Shown: one piece after another, positions 30,459 through 40,677 of the stretch
Numbering within the stretch: position 1 is the stretch's first letter
Layout of the letters: every line of letters starts with the position of its first letter
Assembly (NCBI RefSeq): GCF_900660695.1
Contig: NZ_LR215042.1
Location: 580,174-644,173 of the forward strand
Direction of reading: 5' to 3'
Length of the DNA stretch: 64,000 nt
Origin: Mycoplasmopsis meleagridis
GTDB taxonomy: Bacteria > Bacillota_I > Bacilli_A > Mycoplasmatales > Metamycoplasmataceae
Program-made: the position numbers and the translations under genes
Notes under the pieces: generated by a model
The model's database searches: none
Seen by the model: the letters and a program-made list of their open reading frames with translations, nothing else
Told to the model about the DNA's origin: nothing

Positions 30459-32621
30459 TTAGTTTTTTACCTGCTTTTCTCTTATACTGAATATACCCAA
30501 AGTAAAATCAACAAGATATGTTTTATTCTCAATAATTTGATTTTCAATTATTTTTTGTGCTAATAAAGATTCAATATGATTTTGAATATATCTTTTAATT
30601 GGTCTTGCACCAAAATTAGAATCATACGCACTTTTAGAAATTGCAATTAAGGTTTTTTCACTAAATTCTATATTTATTGATTTATTTTCTCTTATTCTTT
30701 CACTTAATTTATTTAATTCTAAACTAACTATTTCTTTTATGTTCTCGTGAGTTAAATAATTAAATGGAACAATTTCATCGACTCTATTAACAAATTCAGG
30801 TGTTAAATATTTCAAAATTAATTCTTTAAAATTAGCATTATTTATTTTATTTTTTAAAATTTCTTCTGCCCCCAAATTTGATGTCATAATAACTATTAGA
30901 TTTCTACAATTGATAATTCTTCCCGTTGAATCAGTAATTGTTCCATTATCAAGCAGTTGCAGCAATATATTTAGAACATCTTTATGTGCTTTTTCAATTT
31001 CATCAAACAATAAAATGGTATAAGGATTTTTTCTAATTTTTTCAGTTAGTGATTCGGTAGAATCAAATCCAACATATCCTGGGGGAGATCCAATTATCTT
31101 AGAAACTGAATGTTTTTCCATATATTCTGACATATCTATTCTTATCATTTGCTTTTCACTATCAAAAAGAGATAATGCAAGCGCTTTTGCTAATTCAGTT
31201 TTTCCTACACCAGTAGGACCTAAAAACAAAAAAGAAGCGATAGGTCTATTAGGGTCGTTAATATCAGCTTTTGATCTTAAAATTGCTTGTGAAACAGCTT
31301 TGATTGCTTGTTTTTGACCAATTATTTTTTTTGACAATTCTTCATTTAGAGAAAGTAATTTTTGTTTTTCTGTTTCCAATAATTTTTTAACTGGAATATT
31401 TGTTCATTTTGATACTATTATTGCTATTTCTTCAGGTGTTACAGTATCTTTAATAAGAGTAGAAGTAGAATTATTGATTTCATCTTCTTTTTCTTTGATT
31501 TCCTTTTCTAATTTAGGCATTTCAACATACATTATTTTTGATGCTTTTTCGTAATTACTCTCGTTTTGTGCAATTGTTAAAATATGTTGTAAATTATCCA
31601 TTTTGCTTCTCAAATTAGACAAATAATTTAATCTATTCTTTTCTTGTTCTCATCTTATTTGTAAATCATTAATTACTAGATTAAGATCATTTATTTCTTT
31701 CGAAATTTTTTCTATTCTTTCGAAATTTTTATTAGTTTCTGTGAGAGCAATTTTTTCCATTTCTAATCTAGTTAATTTTTGTTTTGATTTTTCTAACTCC
31801 TCGGGTTGAAAATTAATTTCAGTTTTTATTGTTGCCGCAGCTTCATCAACTAAATCAATCGCCTTATCAGGTAAAAATCTGTCACTTATATATCTTGAAC
31901 TCAAATTAGCAGCCTTGATTAAAGCATCATCTTGTATTTTTACGTTATGGAAATTTTCAAGACGTTCTTTTATTCCTCTTAAAATAGTAATTGTGTCGGA
32001 AATAGAAGGCTCATTTACATCTATTTTTTGCATTCTTCTTTCAAAAGCACTATCTTTTTCAATGTATTTTCTATATTCATCGAAAGTAGTAGCTCCTATT
32101 AAATGCAATTTCCCTCTTGCCATTAGTGGTTTTACAATGTTTGCTGCGTCCATTCCTCCGGATGCATTTTTTCCAGTTCCTATAAGCATATGAATTTCAT
32201 CTATAAAAACAATAATATCTCCGTTTGAATCTTCAATTTTTTTTAGAACTTCTTTCATCCTTTGTTCAAATTGTCCTTGATAAGAGGCTCCCGCTATCAT
32301 ACTAGTAATATCAAGTTCTATTACATCTTTACCTTTTAAATTTTCTGGAACTTGTCCTTCAACTATTTTTCTTGCTAAACCTTCTACAATTGCTGTTTTT
32401 CCTACTCCTGGCTCGCCTACTAATACAGGATTATTTTTAGTTTTTCGACTTAAAATACGTATCATACGTCTTATTTCTTCGTCTCTATTTATAACTGGAT
32501 CTAATTCATTTCTAGCTGCTAAATCAGTTAGATTTCTACCATATTTTTTTAATATATCCTCTTTTGATTTTTTTTCACTATTCATGTTGTTTAACAATTC
32601 ATCAATATTACTAAAATCCAT
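30459..32621 (-). CDS. clpB: Disaggregase ClpB, lacking the N domain
   Basis: A 720-residue Hsp100 ATPase that pulls proteins out of aggregates with DnaK/DnaJ. It starts at [14 protein letters not shown] and reaches nucleotide-binding domain 1 almost at once: [16 protein letters not shown] near residue 66, [12 protein letters not shown]alker B, and RRMQKIDV. The coiled-coil middle domain (about 270-390) follows, with two Trp encoded by TGA. Domain 2 has [29 protein letters not shown] and [12 protein letters not shown] (sensor 2). The usual 140-residue N domain is absent, as in other mollicute ClpBs (about 715 residues). AAGGAGG precedes ATG, and a CIRCE-like operator lies upstream. Confidence 0.97.
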
Positions 32622-32641
32622 AAAGCCTCCTTATGATTATT

Positions 32642-32668
32642 TTAGCACTTAAGATATTTTGTTGCTAA
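32642..32668 (-). promoter_or_regulatory. CIRCE-like HrcA operator at clpB
   Basis: TTAGCACTT-N9-TGTTGCTAA spans 27 bases with the outer six bases of each CIRCE arm intact. On the minus strand it covers the expected start of transcription for a TATAAA -10 at 32673-32678 and lies 20 bases before the clpB ATG. It implies heat-shock control by HrcA, whose gene is outside the window. Confidence 0.85.
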
Positions 32669-32699
32669 ATATTTTATATTATTTTGTTTTATTTTTTGT

Positions 32700-32705
32700 T
32701 ATATT
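32700..32705 (+). promoter_or_regulatory. -10 box of trmB, six bases from the ATG
   Basis: TATATT ends 6 bases before the trmB ATG and the intervening bases are all T. Initiation at normal spacing would start the mRNA at the ATG. No ribosome-binding site is present. Confidence 0.45.
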
Positions 32706-32711
32706 TTTTTT

Positions 32712-33332
32712 ATGCGTCTTAGAAATGATAGAAATTCCGAAGAAAACATTAAGAAAACAAAATATTGATATTCTCCCGATAATTATCCTATTATTTTGAA
32801 TAAAGAATCAATAATCGAAATAGGCATGGGAAAAGGTGAAATGCTTACTAGAATGGCAAATGAAAATCCTAACATGATATTTTATGGTTTAGAAAAATAT
32901 CCTACTGTTGCATATAAAGCAGTAAAAAAAGCAGAAAAATTAAATTTAAATAATTTTTTTATAATTCTTGATGATGCAAAAAATCTAAATAATATTTTCA
33001 ATAATTATGCAAACACCATATGGTTGACTTTTAGTGATCCCTGACCTAAAGCAAGACATGAAAAAAGAAGGTTAACATATAAAACTTATTTAGATGGATA
33101 TGAAAAAATAATGGATAATGATAGTACTTTAATTTTTAAAAGTGATAACGATAAACTATATGAGTATTCATTGGAAAATCTTATAAAAAATAAGTGAATA
33201 ATTATTAAAAACGGAAACGATCTTCACAAAAGTTCATTTCAAAAAAATAATATAATGACCGAATATGAAGAAAAATGAAGCAAACTAGGAAAGAACATTA
33301 ATTTCATTTTTGCTAAAAAACCTATAAAATAA
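32712..33332 (+). CDS. trmB: tRNA guanine-46 N7-methyltransferase TrmB
   Basis: A 206-residue SAM-dependent enzyme making m7G46 in tRNA variable loops. It starts [12 protein letters not shown], the typical R-x-R-N-D motif. The SAM site is [16 protein letters not shown] near residue 36, then [15 protein letters not shown]. The signature [18 protein letters not shown] lies near residue 103 (its second Trp is TGA). The C-terminal half ends FIFAKKPIK. It diverges from clpB. The upstream -10 is 6 bases from the ATG, so it is probably leaderless. Confidence 0.95.
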
Positions 33333-33338
33333 AAAAAG

Positions 33339-33365
33339 TTGAAATTTAACGAATAGTACTATAAT
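33339..33365 (+). promoter_or_regulatory. Promoter of hup
   Basis: TTGAAA (33339-33344) and TATAAT (33360-33365) with a 15-base spacer, 45 bases before the hup ATG. The clearest -35/-10 pair in the window, although the spacer is short. Confidence 0.55.
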
Positions 33366-33409
33366 ATAGCTAGTTATACTAATTTATTAACTAGTTTTCG
33401 AAAGGAAAT

Positions 33410-33706
33410 ATGACAAAAAAAGAATTTATTTTAGAAATTGCTAAACAAATGGATGTACCCGTAAGAATGGCAGATAAATTTTTTGATGCTTTTGTTTTTG
33501 TTCTTAAAGAACAACTAATTGCAGAAGAAAAAATTCAGCTTTCAAATTTAGGTACTTTCGATACTAAAGTTAGAAGGGGCCGTGAAGCTGTAAATCCTTT
33601 TGCTAAAGAACAAGGTGAAAACGAGAAGCAAATCATTACAATTCCTGAAAAACGTATTGTTAAATTCACTCCTTCTAAATATTTAAGAGATATTGTTAAT
33701 TTCTAA
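33410..33706 (+). CDS. hup: HU-family DNA-binding protein
   Basis: A 98-residue nucleoid protein that bends DNA. The N-terminal helical dimer part (MTKKEFILEIAKQM, then ADKFFDAFVFVLKEQL) leads to IQLSNLGTFDTKVRRGREAVNPF, the family signature at the base of the DNA-grasping arm. EKQIITIPEKRIVKFTPSKYLRD completes the arm and closing helix. The usual G-R-N-P is replaced by G-R-E-A-V-N-P, and NEKQ adds a few arm residues. GAAAGG lies before the ATG. A good promoter and a terminator lying inside the convergent recU make it a strong single-gene transcript. Confidence 0.95.
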   Translation: MTKKEFILEIAKQMDVPVRMADKFFDAFVFVLKEQLIAEEKIQLSNLGTFDTKVRRGREAVNPFAKEQGENEKQIITIPEKRIVKFTPSKYLRDIVNF

Positions 33707-34188
33707 CTTATACAAGGTATAAAATCTATTATTCCAGGAAAAGATAATTCAAGATTTATACCTTGTTTTTTTATTATTTCGTAGGATATTTTTTTATTTA
33801 AGAAATCTCTAATATTCTCATATTTAACAAAATAAAATTCATCAAATATTGAAAAGAATATTATTAAAAATGATATTCCGCCGTTATTATTTATTTTTTC
33901 TAAATATTTAACTTGATGTTTCTTAATGTTATTTTTTGGTAAATATTTTTCGTTTGTACTTTTTGCTTCAAATGCAACAAAATTCCCCTTAAAACAGCCT
34001 ATATAATCTACCGTACTTTTATTGTAAATTCTAGCTTCCGATAGTTCTCCTTTTTCATTCACTTTCTTGAATTTTACTGGAAGCATCTTTTTTTCAATAT
34101 AAGCTATTTTATTCCTTTCATAATAATCAATTGTCTTGTTTATAATCGTTTCTAAAAGCATCCCACGATTTTTTAAATATGTATTCAT
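33703..34188 (-). CDS. recU: Holliday junction resolvase RecU
   Basis: A 161-residue resolvase of the RecU type found in Firmicutes and mollicutes, cleaving four-way recombination junctions. It has an N-terminal NRGMLLETIINKTIDYY helix, STVDYIGCFKGNFVAFEAKST with the metal-binding Asp, Glu and Lys of the nuclease core (residues about 78-98), LPKNNIKKHQVKYLEKI with the conserved Q-x-x-x-L helix, and GISFLIIFF. It converges on hup, and the two stop codons overlap (33703-33706). The hup terminator hairpin lies within its last 20 codons. The 3' end therefore serves both coding and termination. Confidence 0.93.
   Translation of the reverse strand: MNTYLKNRGMLLETIINKTIDYYERNKIAYIEKKMLPVKFKKVNEKGELSEARIYNKSTVDYIGCFKGNFVAFEAKSTNEKYLPKNNIKKHQVKYLEKINNNGGISFLIIFFSIFDEFYFVKYENIRDFLNKKISYEIIKKQGINLELSFPGIIDFIPCIS
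33712..33773 (+). terminator. Terminator of hup, inside recU
   Basis: ACAAGGTATAAAATCT (33712-33727) pairs with AGATTTATACCTTGT (33752-33766) with a single bulged A, then seven Ts. Loop of 24 bases. On the recU strand no T run follows, so it should act only for hup. Confidence 0.8.
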
Positions 34189-34302
34189 ACACTACTTAAT
34201 TCTAGTTTAAGAATTAAAAATTGCATAATAAACAAAATGTGGAAAAAGAAGCGTTTTCGTTTAATTTTTGTTTAATTCAATATTAATATAAAATTAATTA
34301 AT

Positions 34303-34611
34303 ATGAATATTGGGGTAGACTTAGTTAAAATTTCTAGATTTAATAATAAAACTGAGGGATTTATAAAAAGAATATTACATAGAGAAGAATATGCCTATTT
34401 TACTGATATAAACGATAATTTAAAAACAAAAACTTTAGCAACTTTTTGAGCAATAAAGGAAGCTATTTTTAAGGCAAATAATTCGTATTATAGCTTTGCT
34501 AAAATACTACTTAAAAAAGAAAATAATAAGTGAATTCATCCTAATTTTTCTATTTCAATATCACATGAAGATGATTATTTAATTGCCTTTGTAATTGAAA
34601 ATAAGGAGTAA
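34303..34611 (+). CDS. acpS: Holo-acyl-carrier-protein synthase
   Basis: A 102-residue AcpS-type phosphopantetheinyl transferase that moves 4'-phosphopantetheine from CoA to acyl carrier protein. MNIGVDLVKISRF carries the Mg-binding Asp of the family motif (G-x-D-x-x-x-x-x-R). Residues around 45-57 read FWAIKEAIFKA, matching (F/W)-(S/A)-x-K-E-A-x-x-K-A, and SISISHEDDYLIAFV matches the C-terminal S-x-S-H. It has no Shine-Dalgarno; TATAAA ends 10 bases before the ATG. It is followed within 2 bases by the plsC-like gene, so acyl-carrier activation and acyl transfer are coexpressed. Confidence 0.93.
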
Positions 34612-34612
34612 A

Positions 34613-35362
34613 ATGCTAAGTTTTAATCTAAAAATGATTTTTTGCTGACCTGTTTTTCTATGATATTTATGAAGAATCGTGGCATATGCAAAAAAATATA
34701 AAAAAATGCCTGAACATCACTATCCTCAGCAAAGAAATAATTGATTACTAAAAAGAGCAAAAATGCTCCTTTGAATGTACAATATAAAACTGATTATAAA
34801 AGGATATAACAATTTACCTAAAGGACCTTTTATATTAACGCCTAATCATAAATCAAATATCGATCCTCTAATAGTATTAAAAGCTCTTGAAAAACAAACA
34901 AAAGAAAAAGATGTGCAAAATAAAATCCCCACTTTTTTAGCAAAGAAAGAATTAAGAAAATCTAAATTAGCGATGGCCGCTATAACTTTAAATGATGGCG
35001 TATTGATTGATAGGCAAAATTTTAGAGAGGCAATCAAATCTCTTAAAGAATTCGGTGATTTTGTCAAAGAAAATCACACTGTGGGAGTAGTTTTCCCTGA
35101 AGGAACTAGAATCAATAGCGCTAAATTAGGAGAATTTAAAGAAGGCGCTTTTAAAGTTGCCTACAATTATTACCTTCCAATTGTTCCTTTAGCAATTTCT
35201 GACACAAGGGATGCTACTAATAAAAAAAGAAGAAAAAAATTGATTATTAATGTTACTTTTTTGCCTATGATTAAACCTAATACGATAATTTCAATGGAAA
35301 AAGGTGCAATTGCAAAAAAAGTTAAAAATAATATAGAAGAGGTTCTTTATAATGGCCACTAG
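34613..35362 (+). CDS. plsC: 1-acyl-sn-glycerol-3-phosphate acyltransferase
   Basis: A 249-residue membrane-bound acyltransferase making phosphatidic acid. An aromatic N-terminal membrane helix (FNLKMIFCWPVFLWYLW) is followed by the catalytic block I TPNHKSNIDPLIV (H-x-x-x-x-D, near residue 81), block II GVLIDRQNFREAI, block III VFPEGTRINSAKLGEFKEGA (near 160), and block IV LPIVPLAIS. The product is the substrate of CdsA, also encoded in this window. GGAG of acpS acts as its ribosome-binding site. It overlaps scpA by 11 bases. Confidence 0.92.
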
Positions 35363-36146
35363 AGTAAGTTTATATGAAACAGAAGATAAAAAATATGATA
35401 TTAAATTAGAAAATTTTGACGGCCCTCTTGATTTGCTTTTAGCTTTAGTTCAAGAAAAAAGAATTGATATCATGGATGTTGATTTGGTAGAGCTTGCAAC
35501 TGAATACTTAAGAATAGTAAATAATTGAAAAGATAAACTAGAAAATGGACAAAACGAAAATAATGAAGATGCTTCCGTTTTAGGAGATTATTTAGTTATG
35601 GCTTCAACTTTATTGCTTCTCAAAACTAAAATGCTTCTTTATACTCCTGAAGAAAAACCAGAAATAGAAGAAAGTAAAAGAGAAATTTTACAAAGACTTT
35701 ATGAATATCAACAATTCAAAGAAGTTTCTAAAGCGTTACGTGAACAAGAAGGCCTTAGAAAAGATATTTTTATTAAAAAAGCTAGCAATGTAGATGAATT
35801 TATTATTGACGATGATAAATTAACTATTGATGGCCATTCAAATCCTCTTAAACTTATCCTTGTCCTTAGAAAAATGTTTGAAAGAGCTTTTGCAAATCAA
35901 TTAAAAAAAACTAAGTTAGATCACTTTGATAAAACGCCTAAGGATCAAATCCCTTTTATTTTAAATCTATTCGAAAATCACGAAGTTGTTACTTTTGAAA
36001 TGATATTTACTCAGCCTACATTAAATCACTTTGTTATAACTTTAATGGCCGTTTTAGATTTAGCTAGAAGACAAATAATTAGAATTTATCAAGAAGAAGA
36101 TTTTGGTATATTAAAATTCGAGAAAGGCCCTGAATATGAAGAATAA
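35352..36146 (+). CDS. scpA: Condensin kleisin subunit ScpA
   Basis: A 264-residue kleisin that bridges the heads of SMC for chromosome segregation. The N-terminal motif YDIKLENFDGPLDLLLALV (near residue 16) and RIDIMDVDLVELATEYL are typical. A middle helix (LGDYLVMASTLLLLKTKMLL) is the SMC-neck contact. The acidic linker DDDKLTIDG leads to a C-terminal winged helix (VTFEMIFTQPTLNHFVITLMAVLDLARR). ATG 35352 is the start; the later methionine at 35598 would remove the SMC-binding region. It overlaps plsC by 11 bases and scpB by 11 bases. No smc gene is in the window. Confidence 0.95.
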
Positions 36147-36720
36147 TATTATTGAAGCACTATTATACATACAAGGCGACGAAGGACTTAATTTAGAACA
36201 ATTACAAGAAATATTTAACCTTAAAAATAAAGCTGAAAGCAAAAAAGTAATGAATGATTTCATCAAAAATTATAACGCTAGAGAAACTGCTCTTAAAGTA
36301 GTAGAATTTAACGAAATTTACAAATTTGCAACAAGAGAAACCTACAAGCAATATATCCAAAAAATGGTGCAAGTTGTTAAGAAACATCGTCTTTCAAATG
36401 CTGCCATTGAAGTTGCTGGAATTATTGCCTATAAACAACCTGTTACTCGTTCAATGGTTAGCAACATTCGTGGGATTTCAAGTGATAGTTTAATTGAAAC
36501 TTTAGTCAATAAAGGAATGATAGAAGTAGTTGGTATTAGCAATACTCCTGGGCAACCTAAACTTTATGGCGTTACTAATAAATTTTATGATTATTTTAGA
36601 ATTAAATCTATGAATGAACTTCCAAAACTAAACGAATTTAACTATATAGATGGCGAGGATAAAGAAGAAGATTTTAGCCTTTTTGATAGTCAAAGAGAAG
36701 AAAACAATTTTCATCAATAA
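36136..36720 (+). CDS. scpB: Condensin subunit ScpB
   Basis: A 194-residue protein with two winged-helix domains that dimerises on the ScpA linker in SMC-ScpAB. IIEALLYIQGDEGLNLEQL opens the first domain. The second (about 95-165) contains LSNAAIEVAGIIAYKQPVTR and IRGISSDSLIETLVNKGMIEVVG, the family's best-conserved block, followed by GQPKLYGVTNKFYDYF. The acidic tail (DGEDKEEDFSLFD) is variable. It starts 11 bases inside scpA, so the subunits are coupled, and it ends at a terminator. Confidence 0.96.
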   Translation: MKNNIIEALLYIQGDEGLNLEQLQEIFNLKNKAESKKVMNDFIKNYNARETALKVVEFNEIYKFATRETYKQYIQKMVQVVKKHRLSNAAIEVAGIIAYKQPVTRSMVSNIRGISSDSLIETLVNKGMIEVVGISNTPGQPKLYGVTNKFYDYFRIKSMNELPKLNEFNYIDGEDKEEDFSLFDSQREENNFHQ

Positions 36721-36744
36721 TAGTGTTATTTTGCACTATTTTTT
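36719..36744 (+). terminator. Terminator of the acpS-plsC-scpAB operon
   Basis: AATAGTG and CACTATT form a 7-bp stem with loop TTATTTTG, followed by TTTT, right at the scpB stop. Confidence 0.8.
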
Positions 36745-36749
36745 AATAT

Positions 36750-37622
36750 ATGAACACAAATTGAAAAACTTTTAAAATAAGTAAAGAAAATGATTCTAAA
36801 AAGATCTTAAATTTTATTAAAGACGTTCTTTATGATTATCCAATTAGTCTTATTTATAAACTATTTCGCCAAAAAGATATAAAAATTAATGACCAAAGAA
36901 TTAGTAATGAAAAATTAAGAATTAAAACTGGTGATATGGTAAGTATTTTCTTCGCAAAAGAAATTAAAACAAAAAAAGAAAGCAAGATAAATGTAGATAT
37001 TAATTTTAGAATTATTTATGAAGATAAAAATATTCTTTTAATTAATAAACCAAGTGGTATTTCAATACATTCGGAAAGTAATTCTTTAGATTTACAAGTT
37101 TTAAAATATTTAAACTATAAGAATGAAATTGGAGAATTTAGAGCTTCTCATGTCGGAAGATTAGATAAAGAAACTAGCGGCCTAATTATTTATGCTAAAA
37201 ATTATTTTTCAGTCGCAGAATTAAACAGAAAAATAAATTCTTTTGAAAAAATTTATGCTTTTAAATCAGACTATAATGGTTTAGATAGAGAAATTAATTT
37301 ACTTATCGAAAAAAATAAAAATAATTTTCTAAAAGCAAAAATTATAAATTCTTATTTTGCTAACAAAAATACTGCAAAAACATATATTTATAAAAAAAAT
37401 AATGTCTGATATGCCAAATTATTAAGTGGCAAAAAACATCAAATTAGATTAAGTATGAAATGCTTAAATGCTCCTATTTATGGGGATAAAAAATATAATG
37501 GACCTAAAGCTAATAGATTATATTTACATTGTAATTTTTTAAAGTTTAAAAACTTAGAAGGTAAATTGGAATATTTGAATGATAAAGAATTCTATTCCCC
37601 TATTCCTTGGAAAGAAAAATAA
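36750..37622 (+). CDS. RluA-family 23S rRNA pseudouridine synthase
   Basis: A 290-residue protein with an S4 RNA-binding region (about 30-70, ISLIYKLFRQKDIKIND and LRIKTGDMV) and a RluA-type catalytic domain. FRIIYEDKNILLINKPSGISIH opens the domain, and SHVGRLDKETSGLIIYAK (near residue 135) contains the catalytic Asp in the R-L-D motif. GKKHQIRLSMKCLNAPIYGDKKY matches the late H-Q-I-R motif. RluC- or RluD-like is most likely; the exact target uridines cannot be told. It starts 30 bases after scpB with no clear Shine-Dalgarno, and its stop overlaps gatC (TAATG). Confidence 0.9.
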
Positions 37623-37924
37623 TGAAAGAAATTAACAAAGATAAACTAAAAAATATTGTTTCTTCGATAATGCTTAATCCTACCAATGAAGTTATTGAAA
37701 ATATCTTACAAGAATGAAACATATTGCATGAAAATTTAGCCATACTAGATCAATTAGATTTAAAAAATGTTGAACCATTAACTCATATAGATGAGAATAA
37801 ATATATTGATTTTTTAAGAGAAGATAAAGTCGATACATCTTTTTCTATCAGTAAAAAAGATGCTTTAAAAAATGCAAAAGAAAAAGATGAAGATTTTATT
37901 ATCACAGTTAAGGTGGTAAATTAA
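37622..37924 (+). CDS. gatC: Asp/Glu-tRNA amidotransferase subunit C
   Basis: A 100-residue GatC, the small subunit that wraps around GatA in the GatCAB complex converting Glu-tRNA(Gln), and where present Asp-tRNA(Asn), to the amide form. It has the LDQLDLKNVEPLTH segment matching the family's D-T-x-x-V-x-P-x-x-H motif and the C-terminal FIITVKVVN resembling F-x-V-P-x-V. It overlaps both neighbours by one base (TAATG), so the three subunits are tightly coupled. GatCAB implies that Gln-tRNA is formed by the indirect route. Confidence 0.9.
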
Positions 37925-39252
37925 TGGAACTAATAGAAAAAGGTAATTGAGACAAAGCTTCTTTAGAATTAAAAAACGATCAAAACAATGCAGTTGTAGA
38001 TATTTTAGACAAATTTCAATATAAACAAAAAACTAATAATTTATTAAAAGATGCTGTTTTTACGATAAAAGATAATTTTGCTACTTCATTTAGTAAATCT
38101 ACAGCTTCAAGCAATTTTTTAAAAAATTTTTTTCCTTCATATAATGCCACTGCAATCGAAAAACTTCTTATAGCAGGAGCTTTACCAATTGCTAAAGTTA
38201 ATTGTGATGAATTGGCATTAGGTGGAACAGGAACTTTTAGTGCTAATGGATTAATTAAAAATCCTCTTGATGAAACTAGATTAGCAGGAGGTTCATCATC
38301 AGGTTCAGTTGCTACTTTGACTAAAAATATTTCTTTTGCTTTAGCTTCTGATACAGGCGATAGTGTAAGATTACCTGCTTCTTATAACGGTAAAGTAGGT
38401 TTTAAACCTTCATATGGTGCTATTAGTAGATATGGTCTTTTTGCTTATGCCTCTTCTTTAGATACAGTGGCTTATTTTGCTCATAATGTAAATGATATTT
38501 CTATTATTTCACAAGTTCTATATGGAAAAGACGACAAAGATTTTACTTCTATAGATGTAAAAATTGATAATATTGCGATTAAAAAACCTAAAAAAATTGC
38601 CTTTTTAAATACAAAAAAAATAAATGAAAAATTATATAAAAACTTTATTTCCCTTTATAAAAATCTTAATAATGATAAAGAAATAAAAATAGACTTAATT
38701 GAACCTAATACTACTATTTTAAAGGCTATTAAGCCTACTTATGATGTTATTTCTTATTCAGAAGCTTCATCTAATTTATCTAATTTAAATGGTATAGCTT
38801 TTGGCGAAAGAATAAATGGTAATAATTGAAATGAAACCATGACAAATAGCAGATCAAAAGGTTTTGGTTATATGGTTCAAAGAAGGTTAACTTTAGGTAG
38901 TTTTTTTCTTTATTCAGAAAATCAAGCAGAAATATTCATTAAAGCACAAAAAGCAAGAAGAGTTATCAAAAACTATTTAGATGATTTGCATTCTAAATAT
39001 GACATTGTCATTTTTCCAGCAAGCGCCGATGTTGCTCCTTTAATTAAAGGAGAGAATAAAAATTATGACTATATGGAATATATTTTAACAGGCGATAATT
39101 TAGTTGGCAATCCTTCAATTACAATACCTTTTATGAGAATAAATAATTTGCCTATTAATCTTGCTATTAGTAGCAAAATTTATAGTGACGAAAACTTACT
39201 TTCTTTTGCTTTATGAATTGAAAAATATTTAAAGGATACTAAATATGAATAA
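37924..39252 (+). CDS. gatA: Asp/Glu-tRNA amidotransferase subunit A
   Basis: A 442-residue amidase-signature glutaminase that frees ammonia for GatB. The catalytic triad is visible: Lys in AVFTIKDNFAT (near residue 50), cis-Ser and Ser nucleophile in LAGGSSSGSVA (near 118-128) and SDTGDSVRLPAS (near 143). VGFKPSYGAISRYGLFAYAS and MVQRRLTLGSFF are also conserved. It is shorter than the usual 480-490 residues, mainly in the N-terminal and middle regions. TGA Trp codons (NNWNETM, ALWIEKY) interrupt a standard reading. It overlaps gatC by one base and gatB by 8. Confidence 0.96.
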
Positions 39253-40660
39253 TTTTGAAGTAATTATAGGCATTGAAATACACTTAGAATTAAATACTAA
39301 AACTAAAATGTTTTCTCCTTCAGAAAATAGTTTTAATGCTAATCCTAATACTTTAATAAATCAAATTGATTTAGGTTATCCTGGAACATTACCTTTAGTT
39401 AATAAGCAGGCAGTAATTCATGCCGTCAAAATGGCAAAAGCTCTCAAAATGGAAATTGACGATGAATTACATTTTGACAGAAAAAATTATTTTTATAGCG
39501 ATCTTCCTAAAGGCTATCAAATTACACAATTTTATAGACCAATTGGTAAAAATGGTACATTAAAAATCAAATCTTTTTCGAGTTACAAAGACATTCAAAT
39601 TGAAAGAATTCATTTAGAAGAAGACACGGCAAGACAACATCATGAAAATGATGTCACTAAGCTTGATTACAACAGAGCAGGAGTGCCTCTAATTGAAATT
39701 GTTAGCTTTCCTGTAATTAAATCCAGCCAAGAAGCAGTGGATTATGTCGATATGATTAGAAAAGTTGCGCTTGAATTAGGCATTTCTGATGCTAAATTAG
39801 AAAATGGTTCTTTAAGAGCGGATATAAACATTTCTTTAAGGCCTTATGGCTATCAAAATTTTGGTACAAAAGTTGAAATCAAAAATATTAATACTTATTC
39901 AAACATAAAATCAGCTATTGATTACGAAATTAATTTACAAACTAAAAAAATACTTACTAATGAACCAATATTGCAACAAACAAAACGCTTCGATGAAATA
40001 ACACAAACCAATATAGTAATGAGAACTAAAACAGGAGAAATTGATTATAAATATTTCCCAGAGCCAAATATTCCCTTTATTAAACTTAGTTCTAATTTCT
40101 TAAATAATATAGTTTTGGAAGAATTGCCTTGAGAAAAAGAAGAAAGATATAAAAAAGAAAATATCAATCCTATATACATAAATAGTTTAGTAAGCGACAT
40201 TTCTTTAGCTAAATATTTTGATTCTATAAACTACGACGATAGAGATAAACTTGCAAAATTATTTTTTGCTGAATTAGTATCTCTAGCTAATAGTTTAAAC
40301 AAAGAAGTTGTGGACTTAAATATCAAAATTAAACATATTGAGGAAGCTATTAAATTTCTAGATTCTGGAATAATATCTGGCAAATCATTTAAGAAATTAA
40401 TTACTTTACTACCAAACTATGAAAAAGAAACTCTTGAGCAATTAATCAAAGAAAATGATTTAGAACAAATATCAGATCCTAAAATAATAAACAATTGAAT
40501 AAATCAAGTTCTTAAAAATAATGATTCTTTACTAAATGAATATAAAACTAGACCAGAAAGAGTTGTGAAACAAATTGTAGGTAACATAATGAAAATTTCT
40601 AATGGAAAAGCTAATCCAATTGAAGTTAATAAAATTTTAGAAATTAAGTTAAATAAATAA
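39245..40660 (+). CDS. gatB: Asp/Glu-tRNA amidotransferase subunit B
   Basis: A 471-residue GatB, which phosphorylates the mischarged Glu or Asp on tRNA and amidates it with ammonia from GatA. VIIGIEIHLELNTKTKMFS opens the cradle domain. YPGTLPLVNKQAV, RKNYFYSDLPKGYQITQ and LEEDTARQHH carry the active site, followed by the signature DYNRAGVPLIEIVS and GSLRADINISL. The C-terminal helical YqeY-like tail (about 395-471) recognises the tRNA elbow (GKANPIEVNKILEI). It ends 18 bases from the convergent cdsA. No convincing terminator was seen between them. Confidence 0.97.
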
Positions 40661-40677
40661 ACTTGTTAAATTTATTA

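Noticed and set aside
33339..33365. hup promoter region as part of a mobile element end
   Set aside because: No inverted repeats, target duplications or transposase are nearby. The region is explained by an ordinary promoter.
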